The notes beneath the pieces are model-generated. The model did not search any database, was not told the DNA's origin, and was given only the letters and a program-made list of their open reading frames with translations. A stretch of DNA of 47,223 nt from NCBI GenBank assembly GCA_945865375.1, contig CAMBEJ010000022.1:1-47223 (forward strand), in the 5' to 3' direction. A program made the translations under genes and the position numbers. Positions 1 to 8,120 of this stretch are shown here, piece by piece (the stretch's first letter is position 1; every line of letters starts with the position of its first letter). Origin of the DNA: Akkermansia muciniphila (GTDB taxonomy: Bacteria; Verrucomicrobiota; Verrucomicrobiia; Limisphaerales; F1-80-MAGS106).

Positions 1-105
1 GGTTCGGCTTCGCAGCCTCATCCCGGACACCGCGTTTCGGTCGTGAACCGTCTAATTCGACCGGTGGGACTTTCACCCACGAGGTAACCAACTTCACTGG
101 CGCAC
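1..105. other. Non-coding left edge, no gene seen
   Basis: No convincing reading frame. It contains a short perfect inverted repeat around positions 63-81 (GTGGG, then GACTTTCA, then CCCAC) next to a GC-rich stretch. It could be the tail of a repeat or gene that lies outside the window. I cannot assign it. Confidence 0.3.
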
Positions 106-177
106 CCACGGATGACACGGATAACACGGATGAGGAAAGGGAGCTGAGAGGGGTACTTTATCCGTGTTATCCGTGGT
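106..177. repeat. Palindromic repeat of ACGGATAACACGGAT type
   Basis: Left arm CCACGGATGACACGGATAAC faces a right arm reading TTATCCGTGTTATCCGTGG, separated by about 30 bases. The arms pair with one internal slip. It is non-coding, lies between the window edge and MITE copy A, and resembles the small palindromic intergenic elements seen elsewhere in this window, although the sequence family is different. Confidence 0.6.
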
Positions 178-263
178 TAACCCTTCCCATTCTGCGGTAG
201 GTATTGTCCTCCGAACGACACCTCCCGGAAACCGTGAGTTGCACCCTCTCCCTTGCGAGGATC

Positions 264-474
264 TGAACTCAGTAAAACGACCGTGTTTAGCCTGAGACTC
301 GAGCCACTCCAATTCCCCGCTCCCAATCGTAATCGTAATCGTAATCGTAATCCTGATTGTATTCGTAATCCACCCCTCTTTTTCAAGGGCAACACCGGAG
401 GATTACGATTAGGAAAAATGGAGGAATTGGGGTGGCGCGCCCAGGTCACGATTTCAACCGGTTTTACTGAGGTC
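264..474. mobile_element. MITE-like element, copy A
   Basis: First of four copies of one repeat. It starts TGAACTCAGTAAAACGACC and ends CCGGTTTTACTGAGGTC, so the ends form an imperfect terminal inverted repeat with an 11-base perfect core (CTCAGTAAAAC). Inside are four AATCGT hexamers (from about 330), two degenerate units, a conserved core rich in C then G (ACCCCTCTTTTTCAAGGG and following), and a single ATTACG unit facing back. No transposase is encoded. The right end overlaps the 3' end of the phosphorylase-like gene that stops at 454. Confidence 0.8.
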
Positions 475-1179
475 CGAGCATGGCCCCAGCTCTGGGATAC
501 CTTGCCGGAGAGCCGCCCAAAGCGAGTCTGATAGTTTTCTGGCGCAGGCCCTGACCTGCTTATTGAAGGCGATGAGTTTAGGAATCGCCGAAGGATGTTT
601 CAAGAGCCAGACTGCGAACTTAGCCCACACGATTCGTTTGTGCGAATCGAGGACCTCCTCGAAGTCGAGGGCCAGACTTTCTCGGGCCACATCCAGGACG
701 ATCCTCAGTGTTGCCGAGGGGATTCCTCTGATCGCGCATTCCTTTCGAATGATCTGAGATTCCATCTCGACGGCGTCGCCTCGTCCAGCCTCGAACAGAA
801 ATCGCTTTTGACGCGCCTGACTTATCACGACGTCCGAGCAATGGAAGCGAATGAGTTTTGCTTCAGATCCCTTGACAATGGAGATCGGGAACTCCGGATC
901 CCAATTCCCTACAATCTCTCCTTGTCTTAACGCCGGATTGAGTCCTCCAGCGAACCCGGAGGTGATGACGAGCGTGGGATGACAGGTTTCAAGCGCGTTC
1001 ACAAAACTTTGCTGGGCATTGAGCCCGCCCATTCCTGTGACGAGAACCACAATCGACTCCTTATTACGGGCTCTGCTTTTAAAAGGGGCAGCCTCTTCAG
1101 GCACTGCGAAACAAACCAACACTGTGTTCGGCTTCTGCTGTCGGGGCCGATTGTTGTGCTCCGTTCCCATGGGTGCCAT
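454..1179 (-). CDS. Nucleoside phosphorylase-like protein (PNP/UDP superfamily)
   Basis: A 241-residue protein resembling the nucleoside phosphorylase / MTA-SAH nucleosidase superfamily, including the hopanoid-associated phosphorylase branch. Residues 74-80 (SGFAGGL) match the family phosphate/ribose-site glycine loop, and 136-141 (AVEMES) match the ribose-binding Met-Glu motif. RIVLDVA near 159-165 fits the strand that normally carries the catalytic Asp. The expected role is cleavage of an N-glycosidic bond in a nucleoside-like substrate; the substrate cannot be told. No membrane segment is visible. The last residues (DLSKTG) and the stop codon lie inside MITE copy A, so the native C-terminus was probably replaced. 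The start at 1179 is the first Met; Met4 is an alternative. It is divergent from dapF. Confidence 0.7.
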   Translation of the reverse strand: MAPMGTEHNNRPRQQKPNTVLVCFAVPEEAAPFKSRARNKESIVVLVTGMGGLNAQQSFVNALETCHPTLVITSGFAGGLNPALRQGEIVGNWDPEFPISIVKGSEAKLIRFHCSDVVISQARQKRFLFEAGRGDAVEMESQIIRKECAIRGIPSATLRIVLDVARESLALDFEEVLDSHKRIVWAKFAVWLLKHPSAIPKLIAFNKQVRACARKLSDSLWAALRQGIPELGPCSDLSKTG

Positions 1180-1285
1180 TTAATCGACTATTCCCCTCCC
1201 CCTGGAAAGAAATTTGTGTGTGAAGTTCAATCTCGATCCGCAAAGGTGCTTGAAATTTGTCGTTGAGCCTATAATTTCCGACCTC

Positions 1286-2095
1286 GTGCGTTTGGACTTC
1301 ACCAAGATGAACGGTGCCGGCAACGATTTCATCCTTGTCGACAATCGGGATGGCAAGGTTTGCCTGTCCCCGCCGCAGATTGTTCGTCTTTGCAACCGCC
1401 AACGGGGCGTCGGGGCGGATGGGCTTCTGATCCTGATCCCCTGCGAGAGCGGTTCCGCAGACTGGGCGTGGGCGTTTTATAACAGCGATGGGAGCACTGC
1501 GGAAATGTGTGGAAATGGAGCGCGCTGCTTCGCCCGTTACATTCAAAAACTGACGGGTGTTCGGGACGTCACGTCCTTCGAGACGGGAGCAGGGGTGATC
1601 CGCGCGGCGTTTGCGGAAGAGTCCGTGACGGTGAGTTTAACGCCACCAAGCGGGTTGCGGCTGTCTGAAGCAGTTTCGACCTCTTCTGGCGTTTTAGCGG
1701 TGCATTCCGTGAACACTGGGGTGCCGCATGCCGTGGTGTTTGTTCCAGACGTCAACCGAGCCCTGGTTGACCTGCTTGGCAGGGAGCTCCGCAGCCATTC
1801 TCACTTCAGTCCAAGGGGGACAAACGTTAATTTTGTCGAAGTGAAGGAGCCTTCGTTTATCCGTGTGCGCACGTATGAAAGAGGTGTGGAGACTGAAACC
1901 CTGGCCTGTGGCACCGGTGTGACCGCGGCCGCGCTGATCGCCTCCAGGGTTCATGCGTTCCCTTCTCCGGTGAAGGTTCTTGTGCAAAGTGGAGAAGTGC
2001 TAGAAGTTACGTTCGAGTTGCGAGGCAGCCAATTTTGCGATGTCCGGCTAAGCGGCCCCGCAGACTTTACTTTTTCGGGAGTCCTTGAGATTTAG
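1286..2095 (+). CDS. dapF: Diaminopimelate epimerase
   Basis: Converts LL- to meso-diaminopimelate, the late lysine/peptidoglycan step in the cytoplasm. The protein opens with the family N-terminus F-T-K-M-N-G-A-G-N-D-F. The two catalytic cysteines of this cofactor-independent epimerase are present: Cys75 in EMCGNGARC and Cys208 in LACGTGVT. Start: a GTG at 1286 puts the family motif at residue 5. The open frame extends back to an ATG at 1214, but those 24 extra residues do not look like DapF. No strong Shine-Dalgarno is seen. It is first of a dapF-dapA-dapB-folK run with short gaps (23 bases to dapA), so co-transcription is likely. Confidence 0.93.
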   Translation: MRLDFTKMNGAGNDFILVDNRDGKVCLSPPQIVRLCNRQRGVGADGLLILIPCESGSADWAWAFYNSDGSTAEMCGNGARCFARYIQKLTGVRDVTSFETGAGVIRAAFAEESVTVSLTPPSGLRLSEAVSTSSGVLAVHSVNTGVPHAVVFVPDVNRALVDLLGRELRSHSHFSPRGTNVNFVEVKEPSFIRVRTYERGVETETLACGTGVTAAALIASRVHAFPSPVKVLVQSGEVLEVTFELRGSQFCDVRLSGPADFTFSGVLEI

Positions 2096-2118
2096 TTGCA
2101 GCCCCGTTTCGCCTTCCT

Positions 2119-2997
2119 ATGTTCAAAGGAACTTATACCGCAATCGTGACGCCGTTTAAGAATGGCGTGTTGGACGAACCCGCCCTAGAGCGGCTGATCA
2201 AGATTCAGATCAAATCGGGTGTGGATGGGATCGTGCCTGTCGGAACCACAGGAGAATCTCCGACGCTGGATTTTGAGGAGCACATCCGGGTCGTTGAGAT
2301 CGCGGTGCGTGTTGCGGCAGGCAAGATAAGGGTCCTCGCCGGAACAGGGGCGAACTCGACCCTCGAAGCCATCCAACTCACACAAAGGGCGGAACGTGTC
2401 GGGGCCGATGGCTCTCTTCAAGTAGCGCCCTACTACAACAAGCCGACCCAAGAGGGATTATTTAGGCACTTTATCGCCATTGCCGAGTCAAGCCAGTTGC
2501 CGCTGATGCTTTACAGCATTCCCGGCCGTTGCGGGATCGAGATCGGTGTCGACACAGTGACCCGGTTGGCGAGGGCGTCCAAGCGGATCGTGGGAATCAA
2601 GGAAGCCGGCGGCAACGCTGACCGTGTCAGCCAAATCCGACAGTCGCTGGGCCCTCGATTCACGATCCTGTGTGGAGATGATTCCCTGACACTTCCTTTT
2701 ATGTCCGTCGGGGCTGATGGGGTGATCAGCGTTGCCTCCAATGTGATACCACGTCAGATTTCGAACATGGTGAATTTTTACGCCTCCGGCAAAGTCGATC
2801 GAGCGCTCAAGATCCACCAACGCTATTACTCATTATTCAAGGATCTTTTTCTGGAGTCCAACCCGACTCCGGTTAAATCAGCGCTGGCGATGATGGGGAT
2901 CGTTCAAGAAGAGTGCCGGCTTCCTCTTGTGCCGATAACTCCCAAGAATCGGGAGATCCTGACCGCCACAATGAAGGCTTGTGGAATTCTGGATTAG
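2119..2997 (+). CDS. dapA: 4-hydroxy-tetrahydrodipicolinate synthase
   Basis: Condenses pyruvate with aspartate semialdehyde, the first committed step toward DAP/lysine. At 292 residues it is standard family length. GTTGES in the first 50 residues, the tyrosine pair at 105-106 (APYYNKP), LYSIPGRCG near 133-141 and the Schiff-base Lys161 in VGIKEAGG are all present, so the (beta/alpha)8 aldolase looks complete and active. It lies 23 bases after dapF; dapB follows after a 43-base gap if dapB starts at 3041. Confidence 0.96.
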   Translation: MFKGTYTAIVTPFKNGVLDEPALERLIKIQIKSGVDGIVPVGTTGESPTLDFEEHIRVVEIAVRVAAGKIRVLAGTGANSTLEAIQLTQRAERVGADGSLQVAPYYNKPTQEGLFRHFIAIAESSQLPLMLYSIPGRCGIEIGVDTVTRLARASKRIVGIKEAGGNADRVSQIRQSLGPRFTILCGDDSLTLPFMSVGADGVISVASNVIPRQISNMVNFYASGKVDRALKIHQRYYSLFKDLFLESNPTPVKSALAMMGIVQEECRLPLVPITPKNREILTATMKACGILD

Positions 2998-3040
2998 GGA
3001 AGGGGAGGGTCAAAAGAACTCAGTCTTCGTTATCTGTGCC

Positions 3041-3784
3041 ATGGCGAACGCGGTCAAAATTCTTATCAACGGGTCCAAAGGCAGGATGGGACAAGCCTTG
3101 ATGGCGTGCGCCGCGCGGCTGCCTGCCGTCCAGGTGGTCGGGGAAGTCGATATAGGAGATGACCTGAGTGCATTTATGGATCGATGTGATGTGGTGATCG
3201 ACTTCAGCTTCCACAGTGCCACGGCGGCGCTGGCGGGGCAGTGTGCCGCTCTCGGGAAATCCCTGGTCATCGGCACCACGGGACACAGTGAGGCTGACAA
3301 GCGAGCTATTCTCGCTCTCGGCGAGCGAGTGCGGATGGTGTGGGCTTCCAATTATTCCACCGGCGTGAACACGTTGTTTTGGCTCACGCGGAAGGCTGCC
3401 GAGATTTTGGGGCCGGGCTACGATCTGGAAATTGTCGAGATGCATCATCGGCTTAAGAAAGACGCTCCCAGCGGCACGGCTACAACTCTTGCGGAGATCT
3501 TGGCGGAGGTTCGAGGGCAACAGCTGAAAGAGGTGCTACAGCATGGCCGCGCGGGGATTGTGGGAGAACGCGAGAGCAGCGAGATCGGAATGCACGCCGT
3601 GCGCGGAGGAGACGTCGTAGGGGATCACACCGTGATTTACGCCACAAACGGCGAGCGGCTGGAGCTGACCCACAAGGCGTCGAGCCGCGACACGTTCGCC
3701 AACGGCGCGTTGCGCGCCGCGTGCTGGGTCGTAGGCCAGCGGCCGGGTGTTTACTCGATGCAGGAAGTCCTGGGTCTGGCGTGA
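3041..3784 (+). CDS. dapB: 4-hydroxy-tetrahydrodipicolinate reductase
   Basis: NAD(P)H-dependent reductase following DapA. The N-terminal nucleotide-binding loop reads INGSKGRMGQ, and the substrate/catalytic segment EMHHRLKKDAPSGTA carries the conserved His-His and Lys. From ATG 3041 it is 247 residues, normal for the family. An upstream ATG at 2981 would overlap dapA and add 20 residues before the Rossmann strand, so it was not chosen. Its stop overlaps the GTG start of folK by four bases, which suggests translational coupling. Confidence 0.94.
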   Translation: MANAVKILINGSKGRMGQALMACAARLPAVQVVGEVDIGDDLSAFMDRCDVVIDFSFHSATAALAGQCAALGKSLVIGTTGHSEADKRAILALGERVRMVWASNYSTGVNTLFWLTRKAAEILGPGYDLEIVEMHHRLKKDAPSGTATTLAEILAEVRGQQLKEVLQHGRAGIVGERESSEIGMHAVRGGDVVGDHTVIYATNGERLELTHKASSRDTFANGALRAACWVVGQRPGVYSMQEVLGLA

Positions 3785-4284
3785 ACCCGTTTGTGGTCAT
3801 CGCGCTAGGTTCCAACCTGGGAGATTCTCGCGGTACTGTTTTGGCTGCGATGGAACGGCTGCGACCTCGAGCCTCCGGTGAGTGGCTGCGCTCCTCTTTG
3901 TATGAGTCGTCTCCTGTGGATTGCCCTCCCGCCTCGCCGCGGTTCATCAATGCAGTCGTTGCTTTCGTTCCCCTGTCTTCCGACACCCCCGAGGGTTTGT
4001 TGGATTGGATGCTGGAGCTGGAGAAAAAACAGGGCCGCCTGCCTAAGAAGGTTCTTAACGATGCCAGGCCATTGGACATGGATTTGATCGCGTTTGGAGA
4101 CGTGACAATCTCAACTCAGAAACTGGTCCTACCTCATCCGCGAGCGGCACGAAGGCGGTTCGTTCTGGAGCCGATGGCCGAGATTCTCCCAAACTTTGTA
4201 TTTCCCGGATCTGTGACGTGTGTGTCCGAGATGCTGCGGGATCTTCCTGCTGATGGAACAGTGATGCGACTTGCCGACTCTTGA
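3781..4284 (+). CDS. folK: 2-amino-4-hydroxy-6-hydroxymethyldihydropteridine diphosphokinase
   Basis: HPPK, the folate-pathway pyrophosphokinase that acts just before FolP. ALGSNLGD lies at the N-terminus and the ATP/Mg signature RPLDMDLIAFG in the middle, followed by LPHPRAARRRFVLEPMAEI, a typical HPPK tail. It is 167 residues from GTG 3781, within the usual 150-180. The start codon overlaps the dapB stop (GTGA). Its partner folP is 22 kb away at 25.8 kb in another operon, so the folate genes are split. Confidence 0.9.
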   Translation: MNPFVVIALGSNLGDSRGTVLAAMERLRPRASGEWLRSSLYESSPVDCPPASPRFINAVVAFVPLSSDTPEGLLDWMLELEKKQGRLPKKVLNDARPLDMDLIAFGDVTISTQKLVLPHPRAARRRFVLEPMAEILPNFVFPGSVTCVSEMLRDLPADGTVMRLADS

Positions 4285-4290
4285 AGAATT

Positions 4291-6021
4291 ATGACGTTAT
4301 TGCCGTTTGAACCTTTGCCAACCGCACCGTTCCGTCGCTTTCTAGCGCCGGGCTCGGATCTGGGAGACTGGACTTCCATCGCCCCTCAATTTGATAGGCT
4401 CGAGCGGCAGGCCTCAGAATGCCTGACGACAGAGGCATTGGAGCGATGGCTGATGGATTGGAGCGAGCTGACTGCGGCGTTGGAAGAGGAAGGCTCCAAA
4501 CGTTACATTGCAATGACCTGCCGCACGGATGATGTGGAGGCGGAAGCAGCGTATTTGCGGTTTGTTGAGGAGATCGAACCCCGCACCAAGCCTCGCCAAT
4601 TCCTGCTGGCAAAAATATTCACCCTTCATCCCCTGCGTAGAACCTTGCCGCCGGCTCGGTATCATGTCTTCGATCGTGCGACCGCATTGCAGGTGAGATT
4701 GTTTCGGGATGAAAATGTGGCCTTGGAAACGGAGGAAGCCCGTGTCGGGCAGCAGTATCAGAAGGTTTGCGGAGGACTGACCGTGGTCTTTCGAGGCGAG
4801 GAAAGAACCCTCGCGCAGATGGGAAGGTTCCTGGAGGAGCCGGATCGTGATCTGCGCGAGGCCGCGTGGCGACTGTCGGCCAGCCGTCGCCTAGCGGAAA
4901 AAGACGTGTTTGAGGACCAATTCGAAGAGCTGCTCAAGTGGCGCCACCAAATTGCCCTCAACGCTGGCTTTCAGGATTACAGAGACTACGCGTTCCAAAT
5001 GAGAGGACGCTTCGATTATGGACCCGAGGAATGTTTCCGGTTTCACGAGGCGATCGAGAAGGAAATTGTTCCGCTTCTTCGGGAGCTCCAAGAGGCGCGC
5101 CGTTGCAGCTTGATGCTGCCGAGCCTTCGCCCGTGGGATCTGGCCGTTGACCCGACGAACCAAGCCCCGCTCGCCCCGTTTCAAAACGAGGCGGAAATGG
5201 TCGAAAAAACTCAATCGATCTTTGACCGGCTGGATCCCGAATTCTCACAAGACTTCAGGCGGATGCGGGACTTGAGGTTGTTGGATCTCGAGAACAGAAA
5301 GGGGAAAGCTCCCGGTGGCTACCAATCGACGCTTGCTGAATCCCGGCTCCCTTTCATTTTCATGAATGCCGTCGGTGTTCAACGGGATGTGGAAACCCTT
5401 CTTCATGAGGCGGGCCACGCGTTCCACGCACTCGCTTCAAGGACAGAAGATCTGCTCGCTTATCGCAGCGCGCCCATTGAATTCTGCGAGGTGGCATCGA
5501 TGAGCATGGAACTCTTGGGCGGGGAGTTTCTTGATGCCTTTTACTCAACAGCCGACGCCTGTCGTGCGCGCCGCGACCACCTGGAAGGGATCGTCGAAGT
5601 ATTCCCTTGGATCGCCACTGTGGACGCGTTTCAACACTGGTTATACACTCATCCAGGTCACACTCGATCGGAACGTTGCGCCGCGTGGACGGCGGTCCTG
5701 GGACGGTTTCAGGGGGATGTGAACTGGGAGGGCTTGGGCGATGCGCATGAGAGGCTTTGGCATCGTCAGCTGCACCTCTTTCTGCATCCCTTCTACTACA
5801 TCGAGTACGGGATCGCCCAACTCGGGGCCCTCCAGGTCTGGCAGCAGGCCAAGGCGAACAGACAGGAGGCCGTGGCGCATTACAAGGCGGCCCTGAATCT
5901 CGGGGGGAGCCGCCCTTTGCCTGAGTTGTTTCAGGCAGCGGGCTGCCGGTTCGATTTCTCGACGGAAACTGTCAAGCCATTGGTCGCTTTGCTACGGAAA
6001 GAGCTAGCCAAACAGATTTGA
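4291..6021 (+). CDS. M3-family oligoendopeptidase (PepF-like)
   Basis: Zinc metallopeptidase of the thimet/oligoendopeptidase F clan, 576 residues, about the usual length. The HExxH zinc motif appears as HEAGH at residues 372-376 (LLHEAGHAFHA). A downstream EFCEVASMSMELL segment supplies the third zinc-ligand Glu and the family ExxSxxxE pattern. Helical N-terminal two thirds, no signal peptide, so it probably trims short peptides in the cytoplasm. It starts only 6 bases after folK, so it may be the last gene of the dap operon, although its function is not obviously linked. A palindromic repeat begins immediately after the stop codon. Confidence 0.9.
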   Translation: MTLLPFEPLPTAPFRRFLAPGSDLGDWTSIAPQFDRLERQASECLTTEALERWLMDWSELTAALEEEGSKRYIAMTCRTDDVEAEAAYLRFVEEIEPRTKPRQFLLAKIFTLHPLRRTLPPARYHVFDRATALQVRLFRDENVALETEEARVGQQYQKVCGGLTVVFRGEERTLAQMGRFLEEPDRDLREAAWRLSASRRLAEKDVFEDQFEELLKWRHQIALNAGFQDYRDYAFQMRGRFDYGPEECFRFHEAIEKEIVPLLRELQEARRCSLMLPSLRPWDLAVDPTNQAPLAPFQNEAEMVEKTQSIFDRLDPEFSQDFRRMRDLRLLDLENRKGKAPGGYQSTLAESRLPFIFMNAVGVQRDVETLLHEAGHAFHALASRTEDLLAYRSAPIEFCEVASMSMELLGGEFLDAFYSTADACRARRDHLEGIVEVFPWIATVDAFQHWLYTHPGHTRSERCAAWTAVLGRFQGDVNWEGLGDAHERLWHRQLHLFLHPFYYIEYGIAQLGALQVWQQAKANRQEAVAHYKAALNLGGSRPLPELFQAAGCRFDFSTETVKPLVALLRKELAKQI

Positions 6022-6022
6022 A

Positions 6023-6131
6023 TTTTGAACCACAGAGACACGGAGACACAGAGGGGAAAAAGAGAGGGGGAAAAGTTTGGTTTCATTGTTTGTTCTTCTC
6101 TGTGCCTCAGTGCCTCTGTGGTTCAAAATCT
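6023..6131. repeat. Long palindrome (AACCACAGAGACAC type) after the M3 peptidase
   Basis: Left arm from about 6023 (ATTTTGAACCACAGAGACAC and following) pairs with the reverse complement of 6099-6130, about 32 bases with roughly five mismatches, around a purine-rich spacer. It begins directly at the stop codon of the peptidase gene, so as RNA it could act as a 3'-end hairpin. It is probably a non-autonomous mobile palindrome. Confidence 0.65.
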
Positions 6132-6151
6132 GAGAGATAATTCATCGAGAT

Positions 6152-6350
6152 TTAGGATTTAACACTGCAGCGACACTTTCGAGGCCCGGAGCGCGGCATT
6201 CATGCTGCTGCAACTTCCAACTGCAAATTGGAGCGCCTTTCAATGCTGCGGCGCCGTCAAGTCCGCACGCTAGGGCAGCGTAAACGCCGCGCTCCGGTCG
6301 AAAACGGCAAATGTCGCTGTAGTGTTAAGAATCTAAACTCAAAAGGAGCC
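6152..6350. repeat. Large inverted-repeat element with AACACTGCAGCGACA ends
   Basis: The outer ends read TTAACACTGCAGCGACA on the left and, reverse complemented from 6316-6334, CTTAACACTACAGCGACA on the right. Inner GC-rich arms (CCGGAGCGCGGC near 6185-6200 and GCCGCGCTCCGG near 6287-6298) also pair. The flanking GATTTAGGA / GAATCTAAA also match. It fills the gap between two unrelated genes and contains no gene. The CACTATAGCGACA found at 35090 suggests kinship with the palindrome there. Confidence 0.65.
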
Positions 6351-6491
6351 ATCGCTCCGCAGTGAATCACGCAAAGACGCGAGGTCAGGGGAGGATAAAC
6401 GAGCGGATCCAAGAGGTTTGGATCTTTCTTCAAATCCCTTCAGCTTTCGCGTTAGTCGCGCAGTTCTCGGTCCAAACCGCACTCTTTAGGC

Positions 6492-8051
6492 TCAATTCCG
6501 ACGGAGCATGGACGCGGCCAATAACCGCCGAAACTCCTCCCGGTTGTTCGCGTCGAAGAATTCCACGGGGTTGAAATCATCCGTCAGCACCCGTCCGTTT
6601 TTGGGCTCTGTTTTGCCGATATTCTCCCACGCCCGTTGCGCTTCATCTCGGAAGGCCGCCGGCAGGGTCGCAAAAGACGGCTCATGATGGACCACAAGCG
6701 GCGTCGAGGAGGCGACAAAGAACACGTTTCCATTCCCGGAATGATGGATCCGAACATCCCGGAATACAGTCTTCAGCGTTTGGTCGAGGGAGGATAGAAA
6801 AAAATCTTTGTTCGGGGAAAAACTGCCGAAGCAGTTGATGACCAGCACGCCCTTGGCTTTGAGGCAGCTCCGCATCGAAGCGAACGCCTCAGCGGTGAGC
6901 AAGTGCGACGGAGAGGAGTCTCCGAGGAAAGCGTCGAGGACGACGGTGTCATATTTTTTTGGGCATTGGTTCAAGAACTGTCGCCCATCGCCCACATGAA
7001 GATTGAGCTTCGAAGGCTGGAAATCAAAGAACTTCTCGGCAAGAGCGAGGACCGCCGGGTTGATTTCCACGACATCCACATCGATCCCTTGGTTCGCCAG
7101 TTTCATGGGGACGATACCCACGCCCACGCCGATGCAAAGGACGTTCTCGAGCTTCGCCGAATAGGCCAGAGAGAGATGGTGAAGCATGTGGGTAAAAAGA
7201 GAAACGCTCTCCTTTGAGGCGGGATCGTAGCTGTTTTGCACCAAAAAATCGTTGAGGAAATAGCGAATCCCTCCCGGCATCTGGAGGACGTGCATGACTC
7301 CGAAATTGGAATTTTTCCTCCAAAGAACCTGAGCTCCGGAGAACTTGGCGACATGATCGATGCGAGCTCCCACGGCACCCGAGACGACGGTTGTCATCAT
7401 CAAAACGGCGGCGCCCAGTGCTCGATCCGATGACCACACGAGAAAATACACCATCGACAGAGAGGCAAGCAGCAGGCTTGTGCAGAGCATGGTGATGGAG
7501 TTGGGGGCGAGCGGGAGGAGGACATAGCCGATGAGCAGCGTGCCGACCAAACTTCCCAGTGTGCTGATCGCACTGAGCCTCCCGACGGCACCCCCGACAC
7601 CTCCCGGGGACAGCATCAGAACTCTGACAAAAAATGGGCCTACCATAGCCAGGATCGCCAGTGGAACAAAGAAAAGCACCGCTGCGGCGATCAGGGTTCC
7701 GGTGGCCAGGCTGAACGTGAGGCAGCGTCTCGAGAGCGGTTCCATCACGGCGATGGTGGTGGCCAGGTAAACTGCGGCCGCAAATAGAAACCCGTAGAGG
7801 CGATGGAGAGAAGAGGATCGGTCGACAAGCCAACCGCCCGCGTAGTAGCCCACGGCTAGCGACGCCAGGGTGACGGCGATCTGGGCGGTCCAAACAAAAT
7901 GGGAGGAACCAAAATACGGTGTCATCATTTTGGCCCCGAGGATCTCAATGATCATGATCGCCGCGCCGGTGCACGCTGCGGTAAAATAAAGAAATCGCCT
8001 TAGGCCCGGCGAAAGACTGTACTCGGGAATGTTGTCAGGTTGCTTTTTCAC
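6492..8051 (-). CDS. Fused MFS-like membrane domain / spermidine synthase-like protein
   Basis: A 519-residue protein. Residues roughly 15-225 hold several hydrophobic helices (for example YFTAACTGAAIMIIEILGAK and LTFSLATGTLIAAAVLFFVP), and the C-terminal part is a class I SAM-fold domain of spermidine-synthase type: NVLCIGVGVGIVPMKLA is the cofactor glycine loop, VVEINPAVLALA follows it, and VVLDAFLGDSSPSHLLT is the catalytic loop region. The fused architecture is widespread in environmental bacteria and its true substrate is unknown. A polyamine aminopropyltransferase role should not be assumed, because the DSSDPxGP-type substrate loop is not clearly preserved. It is divergent from the ABC-2 permease pair, with 69 bases between the starts. 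Confidence 0.82.
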   Translation of the reverse strand: MKKQPDNIPEYSLSPGLRRFLYFTAACTGAAIMIIEILGAKMMTPYFGSSHFVWTAQIAVTLASLAVGYYAGGWLVDRSSSLHRLYGFLFAAAVYLATTIAVMEPLSRRCLTFSLATGTLIAAAVLFFVPLAILAMVGPFFVRVLMLSPGGVGGAVGRLSAISTLGSLVGTLLIGYVLLPLAPNSITMLCTSLLLASLSMVYFLVWSSDRALGAAVLMMTTVVSGAVGARIDHVAKFSGAQVLWRKNSNFGVMHVLQMPGGIRYFLNDFLVQNSYDPASKESVSLFTHMLHHLSLAYSAKLENVLCIGVGVGIVPMKLANQGIDVDVVEINPAVLALAEKFFDFQPSKLNLHVGDGRQFLNQCPKKYDTVVLDAFLGDSSPSHLLTAEAFASMRSCLKAKGVLVINCFGSFSPNKDFFLSSLDQTLKTVFRDVRIHHSGNGNVFFVASSTPLVVHHEPSFATLPAAFRDEAQRAWENIGKTEPKNGRVLTDDFNPVEFFDANNREEFRRLLAASMLRRN

Positions 8052-8120
8052 CGGGACTTTCTACTTTCGTTACCTCATTTGAAGCAAGCGACAAAGCGCA
8101 TCTGAAAAACGTCAGAACGG

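Noticed and set aside
1..105. Possible partial gene or structured RNA at the left edge
   Set aside because: Only a small GTGGG/CCCAC hairpin is seen; not enough to name a gene or RNA family.
3480..4079. 199-residue minus-strand frame
   Set aside because: Antisense to dapB and folK, which are firmly identified; Ser/Arg-rich shadow.
7024..7893. 289-residue minus-strand frame
   Set aside because: Alternative frame of the MFS/spermidine-synthase-like gene; the frame at 6492-8051 has the clear domain motifs.
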